This document shows, in pieces, positions 32,033 to 39,638 of a stretch of DNA of 39,638 bases. Below the pieces are notes generated by a model. The model was not told the origin of the DNA and made no database searches. It saw nothing but the letters and a program-made list of their open reading frames with translations. A program made the translations under genes and the position numbers. This DNA is from Rhodobacteraceae bacterium UBA2776 (lineage in GTDB: Bacteria > Pseudomonadota > Alphaproteobacteria > Rhodobacterales > Rhodobacteraceae): positions 1 through 39,638 of the forward strand of contig DEIK01000098.1 in NCBI GenBank assembly GCA_002352425.1, in the 5' to 3' direction. The first letter of the stretch is position 1. Each line of letters opens with the position of its first letter.

Positions 32033-32722
32033 ATGTTAAGATTAGCCCCCATATTGCTCGCAGTGCTTTACGGGTTGTTGATGTATCGCTTCTCGGCGCG
32101 GCGCTCGGCCCGCGAGTTGGATGCCAATTCGACAGCTTTGGCGGATGCGGACCTAATTGCATTGTGTGACCGGATGGCCGCGTCGCTGGATCTGCCGCGC
32201 ATCAAGGTGAACATCTATGAAATCGAGCCCGTCAACGGGTTGGCCGCTGCTGATGGGCGTATTTTCATCACCCGCGGGTTTTACAAGAAATATCTAACCG
32301 GTGACGTCACAGGTGACGAGTTGGCCAGCGTGATTGCCCATGAATTGGGCCATGTGGCGCTGGGGCATTCGCGGCGGCGGATGATCGACTTTTCGGGGCA
32401 AAATGCAATGCGCACGGCATTGGCGATGATGTTTTCGCGCTTTATTCCCTGGATCGGGGGGTATCTTGCGAATTTTTTGATGACCTTGTTGGCGGCACGC
32501 CTATCGCGCGCGGATGAGTATGAGGCGGACGCCTATGCCTCGGCCTTGTTGACCAAATCGGGCATCGGGACGGCGGCGCAAAAATCATTGTTTGAAAAAC
32601 TGAATGCGCTAACCGAAAGCAATGGCGGCGCGGCCCCTGCGTGGATGTTGAGCCATCCCAAAACAGCCGAACGAATCAAGGCGATCGAGGTGTTGGAAAA
32701 ACGCTGGGCGCAATTGAAATAG
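32033..32722 (+). CDS. M48-family metalloprotease
   Basis: 229 residues. A short N-terminal membrane helix (LAPILLAVLYGLLMY), the zinc motif HELGH (SVIAHELGHVALGH), and the third ligand Glu in RADEYEADAYA; a hydrophobic segment near residues 135-155 is typical of Ste24/HtpX-type proteases. Length is shorter than HtpX, close to the periplasmic/Oma1-like group. There is no SD, and TATATAAG ends 3 bp before the ATG, so the transcript may be leaderless. No partner is visible. Confidence 0.88.
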   Translation: MLRLAPILLAVLYGLLMYRFSARRSARELDANSTALADADLIALCDRMAASLDLPRIKVNIYEIEPVNGLAAADGRIFITRGFYKKYLTGDVTGDELASVIAHELGHVALGHSRRRMIDFSGQNAMRTALAMMFSRFIPWIGGYLANFLMTLLAARLSRADEYEADAYASALLTKSGIGTAAQKSLFEKLNALTESNGGAAPAWMLSHPKTAERIKAIEVLEKRWAQLK

Positions 32723-32733
32723 CCCGCCGCAGA

Positions 32734-32763
32734 GCGAGAAGTGCCCGTCAGGGCGCGACGAGC
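32734..32763 (-). repeat. 30-nt 3'-end hairpin element, family 1, copy B
   Basis: Minus strand: GCTCGTC, stem GCGCCC-TGAC-GGGCAC with one C-A mismatch, then TTCTCGC. It encodes the last five residues and the stop of the PIN gene, so the terminator-like hairpin starts inside the coding sequence. Same orientation as the gene, as with the other two copies. Confidence 0.65.
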
Positions 32764-33293
32764 GCCTTGCCCAACCGTGGCAATCGCGCCTTTTTCATCA
32801 GTTTGCGCATGTCTTGTGGGGTGCCGGACAGTTGCTCCGCCACCACGCGGACGTTTTCGGCCACTTGCTGCACAGTCTCGGGGTCCTCGTCAAACATCTC
32901 GCGCAACAGGCTGTCGGGATCGCGCCGCACCACGCCGTGCTCAGACACAGTGCGGGTTGGGAAATCCTTTAGGTTCATGGTCAGCAAGATATCGGCCTTG
33001 CCGGCAATCGCGGACGCCAAAACATGGGTATCGTCGGGGTCAGGCAGATAGAGGCTGGCTTCCAAATCTGGCGCGTGACTGATCTCGGCCTTGGGCCAAC
33101 GGGCCTTTAACAGCGCAATCTCGCCTCGCGCAACGTCTTCGTACCCATCGCCGATCCGCGCTGCAGCTCTTGCCCATTCTTCCAGAATACGAGCCGACCA
33201 AAGGGGGTCAAATACCCCCTGCGCGGCCACTCCCATCAGCACTTCGCGCATCACGGTTGGGTAAAGAACACATGCGTCGATCAGAACCCGCAT
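32748..33293 (-). CDS. PIN-domain protein, no antitoxin partner visible
   Basis: 181 residues. PIN-fold acidic residues: Asp in VLIDACVLYP, a central Glu, and Asp in DPDDTHVLASA and LLTMNLKDFP. PIN proteins are ribonucleases, including VapC toxins, but here no small DNA-binding antitoxin gene precedes it. The ATG at 33293 overlaps the rlmI stop by one base (TGATG), so the two are coupled; the longer TTG frame is not needed. The C-terminus runs into the hairpin element. Could be an RNA-processing enzyme rather than a toxin. Confidence 0.82.
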   Translation of the reverse strand: MRVLIDACVLYPTVMREVLMGVAAQGVFDPLWSARILEEWARAAARIGDGYEDVARGEIALLKARWPKAEISHAPDLEASLYLPDPDDTHVLASAIAGKADILLTMNLKDFPTRTVSEHGVVRRDPDSLLREMFDEDPETVQQVAENVRVVAEQLSGTPQDMRKLMKKARLPRLGKALVAP

Positions 33294-34525
33294 CAATCTA
33301 GCCGGAAAAACAGTGCTTTCAAATAGCCGCTTTGGGCCAGTTGTGGCAGCAACGGATGATCCGCCCCCGCCGCACCAGAATGAACTTGAACGCCGCGACG
33401 CCCTGCCCGACCAATGCCGCGCGCAGACGAGTTGCGAAAGCGCGTCAAATCGGCAGCGTGGCTACAGGAACACAGCGCCAAATAGCCGCCTTCCTTCACC
33501 AATGGGGCCGCAAGGCGCGCAACCCGCTCATAGGCGCGCAATCCGGCCTCCAGGGCTTTCTTGCTGGGGGCAAAGGCAGGTGGATCACAGATCACCACGT
33601 CAAATTTGGCCCCCTCTTTGGCCAGATCTTCAAGCACCGCGAAAGCGTCGCCTTTGCGGGTGTCAAACACGCTGGCTTTGCCCATCGCATCGGCACCAGA
33701 TTGCGCCAGTTCCAACGCAGGTGCCGAGGAATCGACCGCAAGTGCAGACATTGCGCCGCCCGCCAACGCCGCCAATGAAAAGCCGCCAACATGCGAGAAC
33801 ACGTCCAGCACAGTCGCGTCTTTGCACAGCTTTTGCGCAAATGCGTGGTTGGGGCGTTGATCAAAGAACAGGCCGGTCTTTTGGCCGCCCAACAGGTCAG
33901 CCATGTAGATTGCGCCGTTCATGGGCACGGGGATCGGGCCGTCCAGTGCGCCGCGCAACAGCACGGTTTCCTCGTTCAAGCCTTCCAATACGCGCGAACG
34001 GCCGGTGGCGTTTTTCACCACTGTCTTGACGCCCGTTACGTTGACCAACGCATCCGTTAGCATTTCCAAATGGACCTCAGCCCAGGCCGCATTGGGCTGG
34101 ATCACAGCCGCATCGCCAAACCGGTCAATCACCACACCGGGCAAACCATCGGATTCAGCATGGACCAAGCGGTAGTAAGGTGCGTCAAACACCAATTCGC
34201 GGTGTTTCAAGGCATGGGACAAGCGAGCTTCGAACCAAGCCACATCGACCACCGCATCAGGATTGCGGTCCAACATGCGGCAAGTGATTTTGGAGTCCAT
34301 ATTGACGGCCACCAAACCCAAAGGACGGCGTTCACTGTCCTCTAGACGGGCCAAGGTGCCTGCGGCCAAGGCCTTGGTGCGACGATCCGTGACGACCTCG
34401 TCACTATAGACCCAAGGAAAGCCGTGGCGAATGGCACGCACTTCGGCTTTTGGTTTCATACGAACAACGGCGGTTGTTTGCGAATTTGTCTGCGTGGCAG
34501 ATGCGGATAAGGGGGGCTGTGTCAT
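33293..34525 (-). CDS. rlmI: 23S rRNA (cytosine1962-C5)-methyltransferase RlmI-type
   Basis: 410 residues. An N-terminal PUA-like domain (KAEVRAIRHGFPWVYSDEVV), a SAM-binding core VLDVFSHVGGFSLAAL, and the NPPY-like active-site motif DVVICDPPAFAPSKKALEAG with the catalytic Cys in LCSCSHAADL. Typical length and C-terminus (QLAQSGYLKALFFRLD). Excellent SD (AGGAGGGGGG) before the ATG. The PIN gene follows with one-base overlap. Confidence 0.92.
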   Translation of the reverse strand: MTQPPLSASATQTNSQTTAVVRMKPKAEVRAIRHGFPWVYSDEVVTDRRTKALAAGTLARLEDSERRPLGLVAVNMDSKITCRMLDRNPDAVVDVAWFEARLSHALKHRELVFDAPYYRLVHAESDGLPGVVIDRFGDAAVIQPNAAWAEVHLEMLTDALVNVTGVKTVVKNATGRSRVLEGLNEETVLLRGALDGPIPVPMNGAIYMADLLGGQKTGLFFDQRPNHAFAQKLCKDATVLDVFSHVGGFSLAALAGGAMSALAVDSSAPALELAQSGADAMGKASVFDTRKGDAFAVLEDLAKEGAKFDVVICDPPAFAPSKKALEAGLRAYERVARLAAPLVKEGGYLALCSCSHAADLTRFRNSSARGIGRAGRRGVQVHSGAAGADHPLLPQLAQSGYLKALFFRLD

Positions 34526-34570
34526 GCCCCCCTCCTAGTCAACTATTGCAGCGGGCGAAAGCCCCTAGAT

Positions 34571-35200
34571 TTACTCGGATGCCACAATCGGCCCATTTGC
34601 GATCACAGCACCGGATTGTTGACCGATCAACTCATTGCGAATGACATCGGCCAGATGATCAGAGATACGCACCTTTTGGGTCAAACCACGATGCTCGGCG
34701 GCGACCGCTTTTTTACCACCAAATGCCTTTAGATCAGCATTCACCAAACGTGTCTTACCAATGATGGCACCGGTTTGAACATCACGCAGGCTCATCGTGA
34801 ACTTGATCGAATGCATCCCGCCCACAGTATAGCGCGCACGCTCGGTCAGGGAATGGAACCGCTGAACCTCGATGTTGACAATCACAGCGCGAGATCCGTT
34901 CAGGTCTTTAACACCGCGGTCCATCGCATCTTGAAAGATGGTCTGAACCTGTTGATGACGCTCACCAAATACGTCGCCACGCCAAACGATATCGGCACTT
35001 GGATAATAAATGTTGGCCTCGGAAACGCTGAGTGAAGCGGGAACCGAAATGCGCACGTCTTGCACGTTGAACGTCACAGCCGGAACGGCGCCCACCAAGG
35101 GGGCGTTCAAAGGGTCGTTGCGGCTGACTTGACTGTTTTGGCTACATGCAGAAACGCCCAACACCATTGCGGCAAGAATAATTGATTTCATCGGCTTCAT
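34571..35200 (-). CDS. Lipoprotein (DUF6778-like)
   Basis: 209 residues. Signal peptide with lipobox (LGVSAC, Cys about 19), then a beta-rich domain with VTFNVQDVRISVPASLSVSE, VNIEVQRFHSLTERARYTVG and VQTGAIIGKTRLV. Family resemblance to the DUF6778 lipoproteins of Rhodobacteraceae is suggested by memory only. The ATG at 35200 has GGAGG eight bases upstream. It lies between the 90-residue gene and rlmI; no functional clue from neighbours. Confidence 0.7.
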   Translation of the reverse strand: MKPMKSIILAAMVLGVSACSQNSQVSRNDPLNAPLVGAVPAVTFNVQDVRISVPASLSVSEANIYYPSADIVWRGDVFGERHQQVQTIFQDAMDRGVKDLNGSRAVIVNIEVQRFHSLTERARYTVGGMHSIKFTMSLRDVQTGAIIGKTRLVNADLKAFGGKKAVAAEHRGLTQKVRISDHLADVIRNELIGQQSGAVIANGPIVASE

Positions 35201-35351
35201 ATCACTGTCCTCCAAGGCCTGCGCCTTAAGTTCGTTTCAGGGATTCTCCCCTTTTTGCTCATGAGGAAACTGCACCTGAATTGGGGCGGAATTGTGATAA
35301 ATTTTGCGCAATATTGAGGTGATTTTACATAAAATTGTGTGAAATCAGGTA

Positions 35352-35624
35352 TTAATCACGCTGCAAACGCGCCTTTCGGCCACCGCGCCGCATTGAAGTC
35401 GCCGCTGGGGCCAGACCGTCATTTAGCACGGCTGTCATGGGGTGATCTGACGCTGAAGGCGCGTAAATGGCAAGCAATTCGGTGATCTGGGCGTGCATAT
35501 CAGCCGTCGAGGCCACACCAAGCGCCCAGTCCAAAAATATGGACCGGCATTCGGGGGCGGATATACCCTCGATACGGTAGCTTTCCCTGATCATCCCTCG
35601 CGGGTCTAACTGGTCTTTGGTCAT
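35352..35624 (-). CDS. Conserved-type 90-residue protein downstream of glnE
   Basis: 90 residues, mostly helical in appearance, with SYRIEGISAPECRSIFLDWA and a basic C-terminus (RRGGRKARLQRD). AAGGAT six bases upstream supports the ATG. It starts 21 bp after the glnE stop on the same strand. No domain recognised. Transcribed with glnE, so perhaps nitrogen-related, but nothing in the sequence shows this. Confidence 0.7.
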   Translation of the reverse strand: MTKDQLDPRGMIRESYRIEGISAPECRSIFLDWALGVASTADMHAQITELLAIYAPSASDHPMTAVLNDGLAPAATSMRRGGRKARLQRD

Positions 35625-35645
35625 TTACGCATCCTTCTTCGAATG

Positions 35646-38435
35646 TTAGCGCGCTGCGGCGCCAATCAAAATCTCTTCCACGACCATATGGGCCGCGGAT
35701 GCGACTGTATCAAGCATGGATTTCAACCCCTGCACGGTTTCCTGCTCCATTTCACGCAGTACAAAAGCACGGCCCCCCTCGCCGATCACGTCCATATCCA
35801 AGGCCCCCTCGGTCAGCAATCTGGCGCAGCCCCGTAAGCGCCAAAATGCGTCATAGGCGGTGGTCAGGGCCGCGTGTTGCGCAGGCGTCAACCATCCAAT
35901 GCGCGCGCCCGCCGCCAGTTGGCTGCTCAGATCATGGCCCGTGTCGCCCGCCAAAAGGGCTGCGGTTTCGGCCACCAGTTCGATGTCTTGCATACGGCCC
36001 GCGCCCAGCTTGGCTTCCCATGGGTCCACAGCCGGTTTTGCCTCGGCCAAACGTGCCCGCATGTCGGCCACATCCTGCACCACCTGCGCGCCCTTGCCCT
36101 TGTTCGAAATCAATTCGCTGCGCAATGTCTCAAGGGTCGCGCCAAGGGCCGGATTTCCAGCGATAAGGCGCGCCCGTGTCAGGGCCAAATGCTCCCACGT
36201 CCATGCCTCATCACGTTGATAAGACTGAAAAGATTGCAGCGACGTGGCGACAGGGCCTTGTCGGCCTGATGGGCGCAGCCGCATGTCGACCTCATACAAT
36301 CGGCCCTCGGACATCGGGGCGGAAACCGCGGTGATCAGGGCTTGGGTCAAGCGGGCGAAATAGGGGCGTGTGGCCAAGGGTCGTTTGCCCTCCGAGGCGT
36401 CCACCCCATCCGCGTCATAGATCACGATCAGGTCCAGATCTGAGGTGGCATTTAGCTGCCCTGCTCCCAGCGACCCCATCCCCAAAACCACCGCCCCCTT
36501 GCCCGGCATGGCTCCGTGTTTTTGGGCAAAATGCGCGGTGATCGGCGTCCACAATGCTGTCACACTGGCCTCGGCCAGATCGGCGTATTGGCGACCGGCT
36601 TCTTTTGCATTGATCAGGCCGCGCAGATGATGCACGCCAATGCGAAAGTGCCATTCCTTGTTCCAACGTCTTGCGGCATCCAGTTTGTTTTCATAGTCCT
36701 CAATCTGAGCCAAAACGGCGCTCAGTTCAGTTTGCAAGGCGTTTGCCCCCGGCCAATCTTCAAAGAATGCGCCGCCCAACACGGCATCCAGCACTTTGGA
36801 ATGACGCGACAGATGGCGGGCCAAGGCAGGGGCTGTGGCGCAGATGTCGATGATCAAATCAATCAGCTGCGGGTTGGCCTCAAACAGGGAAAACAGCTGT
36901 ACCCCTGCTGGCAGGCCCGCAAGGAAGCCGTCAAATTGCACCAGAGCCTCGAGCGGATGTCCGGCCTTTTGCAACCGCGCCATGATGTCAGGGCGCAGAC
37001 GTTTAAAGATCGCCACGGCCCGCTCCGAGCGCATCGCCGGATAGCTGGGCCAGCGTGCCAGAATGTCTTTGGCCCCGTCCGAAAGCGTGTCTTCGTCCAC
37101 CTGCTCTGTGGTGGCAGGGGCAAAAAATCCTTCGGTCAATTCATGCACTTCAGCCAGTTCATCCAACAGGCGGTTGCGCATTTTTGCGGTGTCTGCCTCG
37201 CCCATGAATTGGGCCAATCTGTCGAATTCTTCCGGCTTTTTGGGCAGGTCGTGGGTCTGGGCATCATTGACCATTTGCAACCTATGCTCGACTTCTCTGT
37301 GGCTGCGATAGCGTTCAACTAACAGATTTGCAACATTTTGCGGAATCCAGTCTTTTTGTGCCAAGGCCATAAGCGCGGGCACGGTTTCGCGGGATCGCAG
37401 GTCTGGGTCACGTCCACCAGCGATGATTTGACGGGTCTGGGTAAAGAACTCGATCTCGCGGATACCGCCGCGCCCCAGTTTCATATTGTGCCCCTCAAGC
37501 GCGATCTCGCCGCCCAACCCTTTGTGTTCACGAATGCGCAAACGCATGTCGTGGGCGTCTTGTATCGCCGCAAAATCCAGATGCTTGCGCCACACGAAAG
37601 GCGCTAGGCGTTTTAGATAGTCCGCCCCTGCAGCAAGATCACCGGCACAGGGTCGCGCCTTGATATGTGCAGCGCGCTCCCAAGTGCGGCCAAGGCTTTC
37701 GTAATAGCGTTCCGCGATTTCCATCGACAGGCAAACAGGTGTGGCCGAAGGGTCAGGTCGCAAACGCAGATCGGTGCGAAACACATAGCCATCGACAGTG
37801 ATGTCAGACAGCATAGACGCCATTTTACGGGTGACACGGATAAAGCTGGCGCGGGCATCAAAGTAGTCGTCCGGCTCAAAGCGGTTTTCGTCAAACAAGC
37901 AAATCAGGTCGATATCCGAGGAGTAATTCAACTCCCCTGCCCCCATTTTGCCCATCGCCAACACCACCATGCCGCCCGCTGTGGACACGTCATCGGGGGT
38001 CATGCCGGGCAGTTTCCCGCGTTTTATTTCAGCGCCGACCAGCGCCTTGATCGCAACATCAACGGCCAGGTCGGCGAAATCCGTCAGGGTGCCTGTGACA
38101 CGCTCCAACGGCCAGACACCGCCCAGATCCGCCAAGGCGGTCAAGGCCGCGATCCGGGCTTTGGCGTGGCGCAGTTGGGTGTTGAGTTGGGCCAACGGAG
38201 CGGCGCGCAGTTCTGAAAACAGGGTTTGAACGACCGCATCGGGGTCTTCAAGGGCTGTGATCAGCCAGTCAGATTGGCGGGTCATGATGGTGGCCAAATA
38301 GGGGCTGCACCCTGCGGCACCGTTGATCAGCGCGCGCAATTGCGAAGAAGCTTCGGGAAAATGCGTAGCGACCTCATCCCCACGGATTGTATCAAAGGGA
38401 ATCGGCGTGCGGGTGATTTCGAATGCATTGCTCAT
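35646..38435 (-). CDS. glnE: Bifunctional glutamine synthetase adenylyltransferase/deadenylase
   Basis: GlnE adds and removes AMP on glutamine synthetase in response to PII. 929 residues, of normal length, with two nucleotidyltransferase domains. The N-terminal one carries GKMGAGELNYSSDIDLICLF and the C-terminal one GSLGAGQLNATSDLDLIVIY, both with the DxD metal pair. The start is the ATG at 38435 (MSNAFEITRTPIPF); the frame continues 61 codons into the divergent ybaK-type gene and that part is not coding. The 3' end is close to the 90-residue gene. Confidence 0.95.
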   Translation of the reverse strand: MSNAFEITRTPIPFDTIRGDEVATHFPEASSQLRALINGAAGCSPYLATIMTRQSDWLITALEDPDAVVQTLFSELRAAPLAQLNTQLRHAKARIAALTALADLGGVWPLERVTGTLTDFADLAVDVAIKALVGAEIKRGKLPGMTPDDVSTAGGMVVLAMGKMGAGELNYSSDIDLICLFDENRFEPDDYFDARASFIRVTRKMASMLSDITVDGYVFRTDLRLRPDPSATPVCLSMEIAERYYESLGRTWERAAHIKARPCAGDLAAGADYLKRLAPFVWRKHLDFAAIQDAHDMRLRIREHKGLGGEIALEGHNMKLGRGGIREIEFFTQTRQIIAGGRDPDLRSRETVPALMALAQKDWIPQNVANLLVERYRSHREVEHRLQMVNDAQTHDLPKKPEEFDRLAQFMGEADTAKMRNRLLDELAEVHELTEGFFAPATTEQVDEDTLSDGAKDILARWPSYPAMRSERAVAIFKRLRPDIMARLQKAGHPLEALVQFDGFLAGLPAGVQLFSLFEANPQLIDLIIDICATAPALARHLSRHSKVLDAVLGGAFFEDWPGANALQTELSAVLAQIEDYENKLDAARRWNKEWHFRIGVHHLRGLINAKEAGRQYADLAEASVTALWTPITAHFAQKHGAMPGKGAVVLGMGSLGAGQLNATSDLDLIVIYDADGVDASEGKRPLATRPYFARLTQALITAVSAPMSEGRLYEVDMRLRPSGRQGPVATSLQSFQSYQRDEAWTWEHLALTRARLIAGNPALGATLETLRSELISNKGKGAQVVQDVADMRARLAEAKPAVDPWEAKLGAGRMQDIELVAETAALLAGDTGHDLSSQLAAGARIGWLTPAQHAALTTAYDAFWRLRGCARLLTEGALDMDVIGEGGRAFVLREMEQETVQGLKSMLDTVASAAHMVVEEILIGAAAR

Positions 38436-38529
38436 AGGCCCAAGATGCGGGGCGCAGCAGGTGAAGGCAACAGGGGTTGCGTCGAAAAATATTCCATAGA
38501 TAGTCGTACTTTGAAACGGGAGCAAATTC

Positions 38530-39000
38530 ATGAGCAAAAGTTTGAAACGGGTGATCCGCGCCTTGGATGCGGCAGGTTTGGATGTCACGCCACAGGAAAT
38601 GCACGATGGCGCGCGCACGGCGCAGGCGGCGGCGGATTCGGTGGGCTGTGCCTTGGATCAGATTGCCAAATCCATCATCTTTTGCGGTCAAAACAGCCAG
38701 CAGGCGATTTTGTTCATCACGGCCGGCGGCAACCAGGTTTGTGCGGAAAAGGCCAGCGCGCTGGCGGGCGAACCACTGGGCAAGGCCGATGCAGGGCTAA
38801 TCCGCAGCCAAACGGGGTTTGCGATTGGCGGTGTGTCACCGGTTGGGCATCTCTCGCCAATCCGTGCCTTTTTCGACGTGAAACTGCTGGAATTCGATGT
38901 GATTTGGGCCGCAGCTGGTACGCCAAGACATGTTTTTGCGGTGAAACCGGACCAATTGAAAACAATTTCTGAGGCTCAAGTGTCTGAATTTACACTCTAA
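38530..39000 (+). CDS. YbaK/ProX-type aminoacyl-tRNA deacylase
   Basis: 156 residues of the YbaK/ProRS-editing superfamily, which hydrolyses mischarged tRNAs such as Cys- or Ala-tRNA-Pro. Motifs: QIAKSIIF (conserved Lys), ICGQNSQQAILFITAG-type strands, GFAIGGVSPVGH and GTPRHVFAVKPDQL. GGGAG eight bases upstream supports the ATG. The frame starts 94 bp from the glnE start on the other strand. Which aminoacyl-tRNA it edits cannot be told from sequence. Confidence 0.9.
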   Translation: MSKSLKRVIRALDAAGLDVTPQEMHDGARTAQAAADSVGCALDQIAKSIIFCGQNSQQAILFITAGGNQVCAEKASALAGEPLGKADAGLIRSQTGFAIGGVSPVGHLSPIRAFFDVKLLEFDVIWAAAGTPRHVFAVKPDQLKTISEAQVSEFTL

Positions 39001-39009
39001 AAAAAGATA

Positions 39010-39028
39010 ATGTAAATATCTTTTACAT
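39010..39028. promoter_or_regulatory. Palindrome ATGTAAA-N5-TTTACAT
   Basis: 19-bp inverted repeat (spacer TATCT) ten bases after the ybaK-type stop. Same architecture as the palindrome at 39068, with its start 58 bp upstream. It is more likely an operator than a terminator because the stem is A/T-rich and has no GC core. Confidence 0.55.
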
Positions 39029-39067
39029 TTAGGCTTGCAACTTTGGCCCGCAATGCCAATCTTGGTA

Positions 39068-39086
39068 ATGTGAAAGGCATTCACAT
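39068..39086. promoter_or_regulatory. Palindrome ATGTGAA-N5-TTCACAT
   Basis: 19-bp inverted repeat (spacer AGGCA) 31 bp before the DUF2852 ATG. It resembles a CRP site but the TGTGA/TCACA halves are seven, not six, bases apart. It may overlap a -10 (TAATGT, 39066-39071). With the first site it forms a consensus ATGTRAA-N5-TTYACAT. Confidence 0.55.
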
Positions 39087-39117
39087 AGAAACGTAACCCA
39101 ATAGAACGGAGTACCAA

Positions 39118-39522
39118 ATGAGCACTGTCGCCGCATTTCCCCATCAGGCTGAAACTTGGCTGGACGAACGCGGTAAACCCGCATGGATCATCGCAATGGT
39201 CCTTGGATTTATCTTTTTCTGGCCTGTTGGCCTTGCCCTTCTGTTTTATATGATTTGGAGTAAACGCATGTTTTCAGGAAGCTGTCGCCAAAACCGCCGC
39301 ATGAGCCGTCACCACAAACGTCATGCCATGCAATCCTCCGGCAACTCTGCGTTTGATGCCTATAAGGCCGACACGCTGAGCCGTTTGGAAGAAGAACAGG
39401 GCAAATTCGAAGACTTCCTACAGCGTCTACGCGAGTCCAAAGACAAGTCGGAATTCGATGACTTTATGGACGAGCGCGCCAAAAAGGTTGATGAACCTAT
39501 CGAAGTCAAAGAGCCTAAATAA
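39118..39522 (+). CDS. DUF2852 membrane protein
   Basis: 134 residues: a TM helix at about 23-45 (AWIIAMVLGFIFFWPVGLAL), a basic segment (CRQNRRMSRHHKRH), and a helical, charged C-terminus (EEEQGKFEDFLQRLRESKDK). The N-terminal TM with FFWPVGLALLFYM is characteristic of DUF2852. GGAG seven bases before the ATG. Two palindromes precede it and a strong terminator follows, so it is a single-gene unit, probably controlled by a specific regulator. Function unknown. Confidence 0.85.
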   Translation: MSTVAAFPHQAETWLDERGKPAWIIAMVLGFIFFWPVGLALLFYMIWSKRMFSGSCRQNRRMSRHHKRHAMQSSGNSAFDAYKADTLSRLEEEQGKFEDFLQRLRESKDKSEFDDFMDERAKKVDEPIEVKEPK

Positions 39523-39525
39523 CCG

Positions 39526-39564
39526 AAAGGCGGCCCTCAAAAGGGGCCGCTTTAACCTCTTTTT
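39526..39564 (+). terminator. Rho-independent terminator after the DUF2852 gene
   Basis: AAAG(G)CGGCCC-T pairs with AGG(G)GCCG-CTTT: about 11 base pairs with one bulge on each side and a CAAA loop, followed by TTTAACCTCTTTTT. Three bases after the stop codon. The remaining 74 bases contain only AT-rich sequence, with no gene start visible. Confidence 0.85.
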
Positions 39565-39638
39565 ACAAAGGGGCTTGGCGCATCACGTCCGCGTTGTTAT
39601 CTTAAAGTTGATTAAAAACAGCGGACACCTATTAACGA

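Noticed and set aside
32748..33293. Reading the PIN gene as a VapBC toxin
   Set aside because: No VapB-like gene upstream; neighbouring gene is rlmI.
35211..35260. Small hairpin GGGA-TTC-TCCC followed by CTTTTT as a plus-strand terminator
   Set aside because: There is no plus-strand gene upstream and the stem is only four base pairs.
38436..38618. N-terminal extension of glnE (61 codons)
   Set aside because: It overlaps the divergent ybaK-type gene and its promoter region; family N-terminus begins near MSNAFEITRT.
1..39638. CRISPR array, insertion sequences or prophage genes
   Set aside because: No regularly spaced repeats, no transposase-like or phage-like reading frames and no terminal inverted repeats with target duplications were found.

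Overview
The window looks like chromosomal DNA from a marine alphaproteobacterium of the family Rhodobacteraceae (Roseobacter group). This rests on the gene content and order (DUF177-rpmF-plsX-fabH-ihfA-merR-tRNA-Pro; nagZ-scpA-scpB), family-typical proteins (tandem-domain dCTP deaminase, DUF2927, DUF2852, CoxE-type VWA protein, Hint_2-type protein) and intergenic hairpins of the 'CCTCCGGCGGGGATATTT' kind. No genus is assigned. No insertion sequence, prophage or CRISPR array was seen, and most genes are complete housekeeping genes.

Layout. (1) 1-4.2 kb, minus strand: a large chemoreceptor and the receptor deamidase CheD, with a sigma-28-like promoter in front and a terminator behind. (2) 4.3-9.4 kb: bamE, then divergently DUF177, rpmF, plsX, fabH (ribosome and fatty-acid/phospholipid initiation), ihfA, a MerR-type regulator with a long acidic tail, and tRNA-Pro(GGG). 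(3) 9.4-17.5 kb: dCTP deaminase (+), facing a tightly packed minus-strand series dgt, argS, SPOR protein, nagZ, scpA, scpB and a 67-residue basic protein. (4) 17.5-24 kb: erpA, an OmpA-domain coiled-coil protein, a Hint-domain protein, exonuclease III, a small TfoX/YjbR-like gene with an apparent frameshift at its start, an FAD monooxygenase and a zinc-ligand-poor DksA. (5) 24-32.7 kb, almost all plus strand: MoxR ATPase, (minus) a Cys-rich secreted protein, GNAT acetyltransferase, DUF2927 lipoprotein, a 54-residue membrane protein, CoxE-type VWA protein, an M24-fold protein without metal ligands, a small anchored protein, DedA, cytochrome P450 and an M48 protease. Many of these overlap by ATGA-type junctions. 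(6) 32.7-39.6 kb: an orphan PIN protein coupled to rlmI, a lipoprotein, a 90-residue protein and glnE (all minus), then a YbaK-type deacylase and a DUF2852 protein (plus).

The most unusual signals are outside the genes. Two families of short hairpins sit at gene 3' ends in the sense orientation, and both show compensatory base changes between copies: a 30-nt element in three copies and a 19-nt element in two. Two matched 19-bp palindromes (ATGTRAA-N5-TTYACAT) precede the DUF2852 gene, and a perfect 16-bp palindrome precedes rpmF-plsX-fabH. Among the genes, the points of most interest are the split MoxR/VWA cluster, a P450 that appears to start at CTG, a receptor ending in DWEDF beside cheD, and several family members that lack canonical active-site or metal residues (DksA, M24).

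Start codons were chosen from Shine-Dalgarno (SD) spacing and family N-termini. Function calls rest on recognisable motifs read by eye; no database search was possible.
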